Shown here: positions 33,756-34,288 of the stretch, one piece after another
Numbering within the stretch: the stretch's first letter is position 1
How the letters are laid out: every line of letters begins with the position of its first letter
Notes under the pieces: generated by a model
The model's input: the letters and a program-made list of their open reading frames with translations, nothing else
Database searches by the model: none
Told to the model about the DNA's origin: nothing
Made by a program: the position numbers and the translations under genes
Assembly (NCBI GenBank): GCA_945788675.1
Contig: CALZMY010000057.1
Span: 1-34,288, forward strand
Reading direction: 5' to 3'
Origin: an uncultured Gammaproteobacteria bacterium
GTDB lineage: Bacteria > Pseudomonadota > Gammaproteobacteria > SZUA-140
Length of the DNA stretch: 34,288 nt

Positions 33756-34288
33756 ATGACCGACATCAGCAACATGCTCCGCGGCAACTGGAATTATCCC
33801 ACCACCATCTGGTTCGGCTGTGGCCGCATTGAGGAGCTGCCCAGCGCATGTGTGGCTCTCGGCATGCGACGCCCGCTCCTGGTGACCGATGTAGGACTGG
33901 CCCGGTTACCGATGGTAAGCCAAGCGATCGCGCATAATCAAAATAAAGGCATCCCCACCGAGCTCTTTTTTGACATCAAACAAAACCCCAACGGAGCGAA
34001 TATCGACAAAGGTGTTAAACACTATCGGGATGATGGCCACGATGGCGTGATAGCGCTGGGAGGTGGCAGTGCACTCGATGCCGCTAAAGCGATCGCATTG
34101 ATGACAGGACAGCAGCGCCCACTGTGGGACTTCGAGGATATCGGCGATAACTGGCAACGCGTCGATAGTGCGGGCATTGCGCCAATCGTTGCGATACCCA
34201 CCACCTCCGGTACAGGATCAGAAGTTGGCAGAGCCTCATTGATCGTGAATGAAGAGACACATAGCAAAAAGATCATCTTTCACCCAAA
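33756..34288 (+). CDS. iron-containing alcohol dehydrogenase, partial (right edge)
   Basis: The first 177 residues from ATG at 33756; the frame is open to the window end. The N-terminal Rossmann-like domain carries GGGSALDAAKAI at 102-113 and the nucleotide block IPTTSGTGSEVGRAS at 147-161, then KKIIFHP, which usually precedes the metal-binding domain. The metal-binding His residues lie beyond the edge. Fe-type ADHs oxidise alcohols with NAD. Nine bases after the aldehyde dehydrogenase stop, it fits the alcohol-to-aldehyde step that precedes that enzyme, or runs the reverse reaction. Confidence 0.92.
   Translation, partial: MTDISNMLRGNWNYPTTIWFGCGRIEELPSACVALGMRRPLLVTDVGLARLPMVSQAIAHNQNKGIPTELFFDIKQNPNGANIDKGVKHYRDDGHDGVIALGGGSALDAAKAIALMTGQQRPLWDFEDIGDNWQRVDSAGIAPIVAIPTTSGTGSEVGRASLIVNEETHSKKIIFHP

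Noticed and set aside
1..34288. tRNA, rRNA, CRISPR, riboswitch or prophage
   Set aside because: I looked on both strands for cloverleaf-like segments, regular direct repeats and phage structural genes in the gaps and found none; a tool search could still find a small RNA.

Overview
The window looks like a chromosomal segment of a gammaproteobacterium. The neighbourhoods yggS-proC-yggT beside pilT, rppH-ptsP, and mrp-metG-rnfABCDGE are typical of that class, and the genes are tightly packed with short gaps. I cannot name a genus; free-living marine or sulfur-oxidising lineages are a guess. I see no tRNA, rRNA, CRISPR array, prophage or intact insertion sequence.

Layout. 1-2257 (minus): a di-haem cytochrome c peroxidase/MauG-type protein whose stop overlaps the start of a membrane PAS sensor that runs off the left edge. 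2258-2456: a gap with a mobile-element-like inverted repeat. 2457-8439 (minus): argG, a squalene/phytoene synthase translationally coupled to a Dph6-like ATP pyrophosphatase, ptsP (EI-Ntr) and rppH. 8588-9238 (plus): a HAD phosphatase. 9253-10290 (minus): pilT. 10484-12620 (plus): yggS, proC, yggT. 12868-14838: a dynamin-like GTPase followed by a hairpin terminator. 14975-16376: pyrE and a secreted DUF3108 protein. 16416-18130 (minus): dcd and mrp/apbC. 18363-26001 (plus): metG and a complete rnfABCDGE operon for a sodium- or proton-coupled ferredoxin:NAD oxidoreductase. Mrp supplies or inserts Fe-S clusters, and the Rnf complex is rich in them.

26002-29712 is a visibly A/T-richer accessory island: a gene-poor gap, then four overlapping genes encoding a CheY-like receiver, a CheC/CheX-type phosphatase, a soluble PAS histidine kinase and a secreted ABC-type substrate-binding protein with no transporter. 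This looks like a self-contained signalling unit. A small two-helix membrane protein with its own promoter follows.

30105-34288 holds a class I glutamine amidotransferase, divergent from a glutamine-synthetase-family ligase, an aldehyde dehydrogenase and an iron-type alcohol dehydrogenase (cut by the right edge). Together they fit gamma-glutamylation of an amino alcohol such as ethanolamine, oxidation of alcohol to aldehyde to acid, and release of glutamate. This is the most attractive candidate pathway here. The other less ordinary items are the signalling island, the dynamin-like protein with an altered P-loop, and the Dph6-like/squalene synthase pair.
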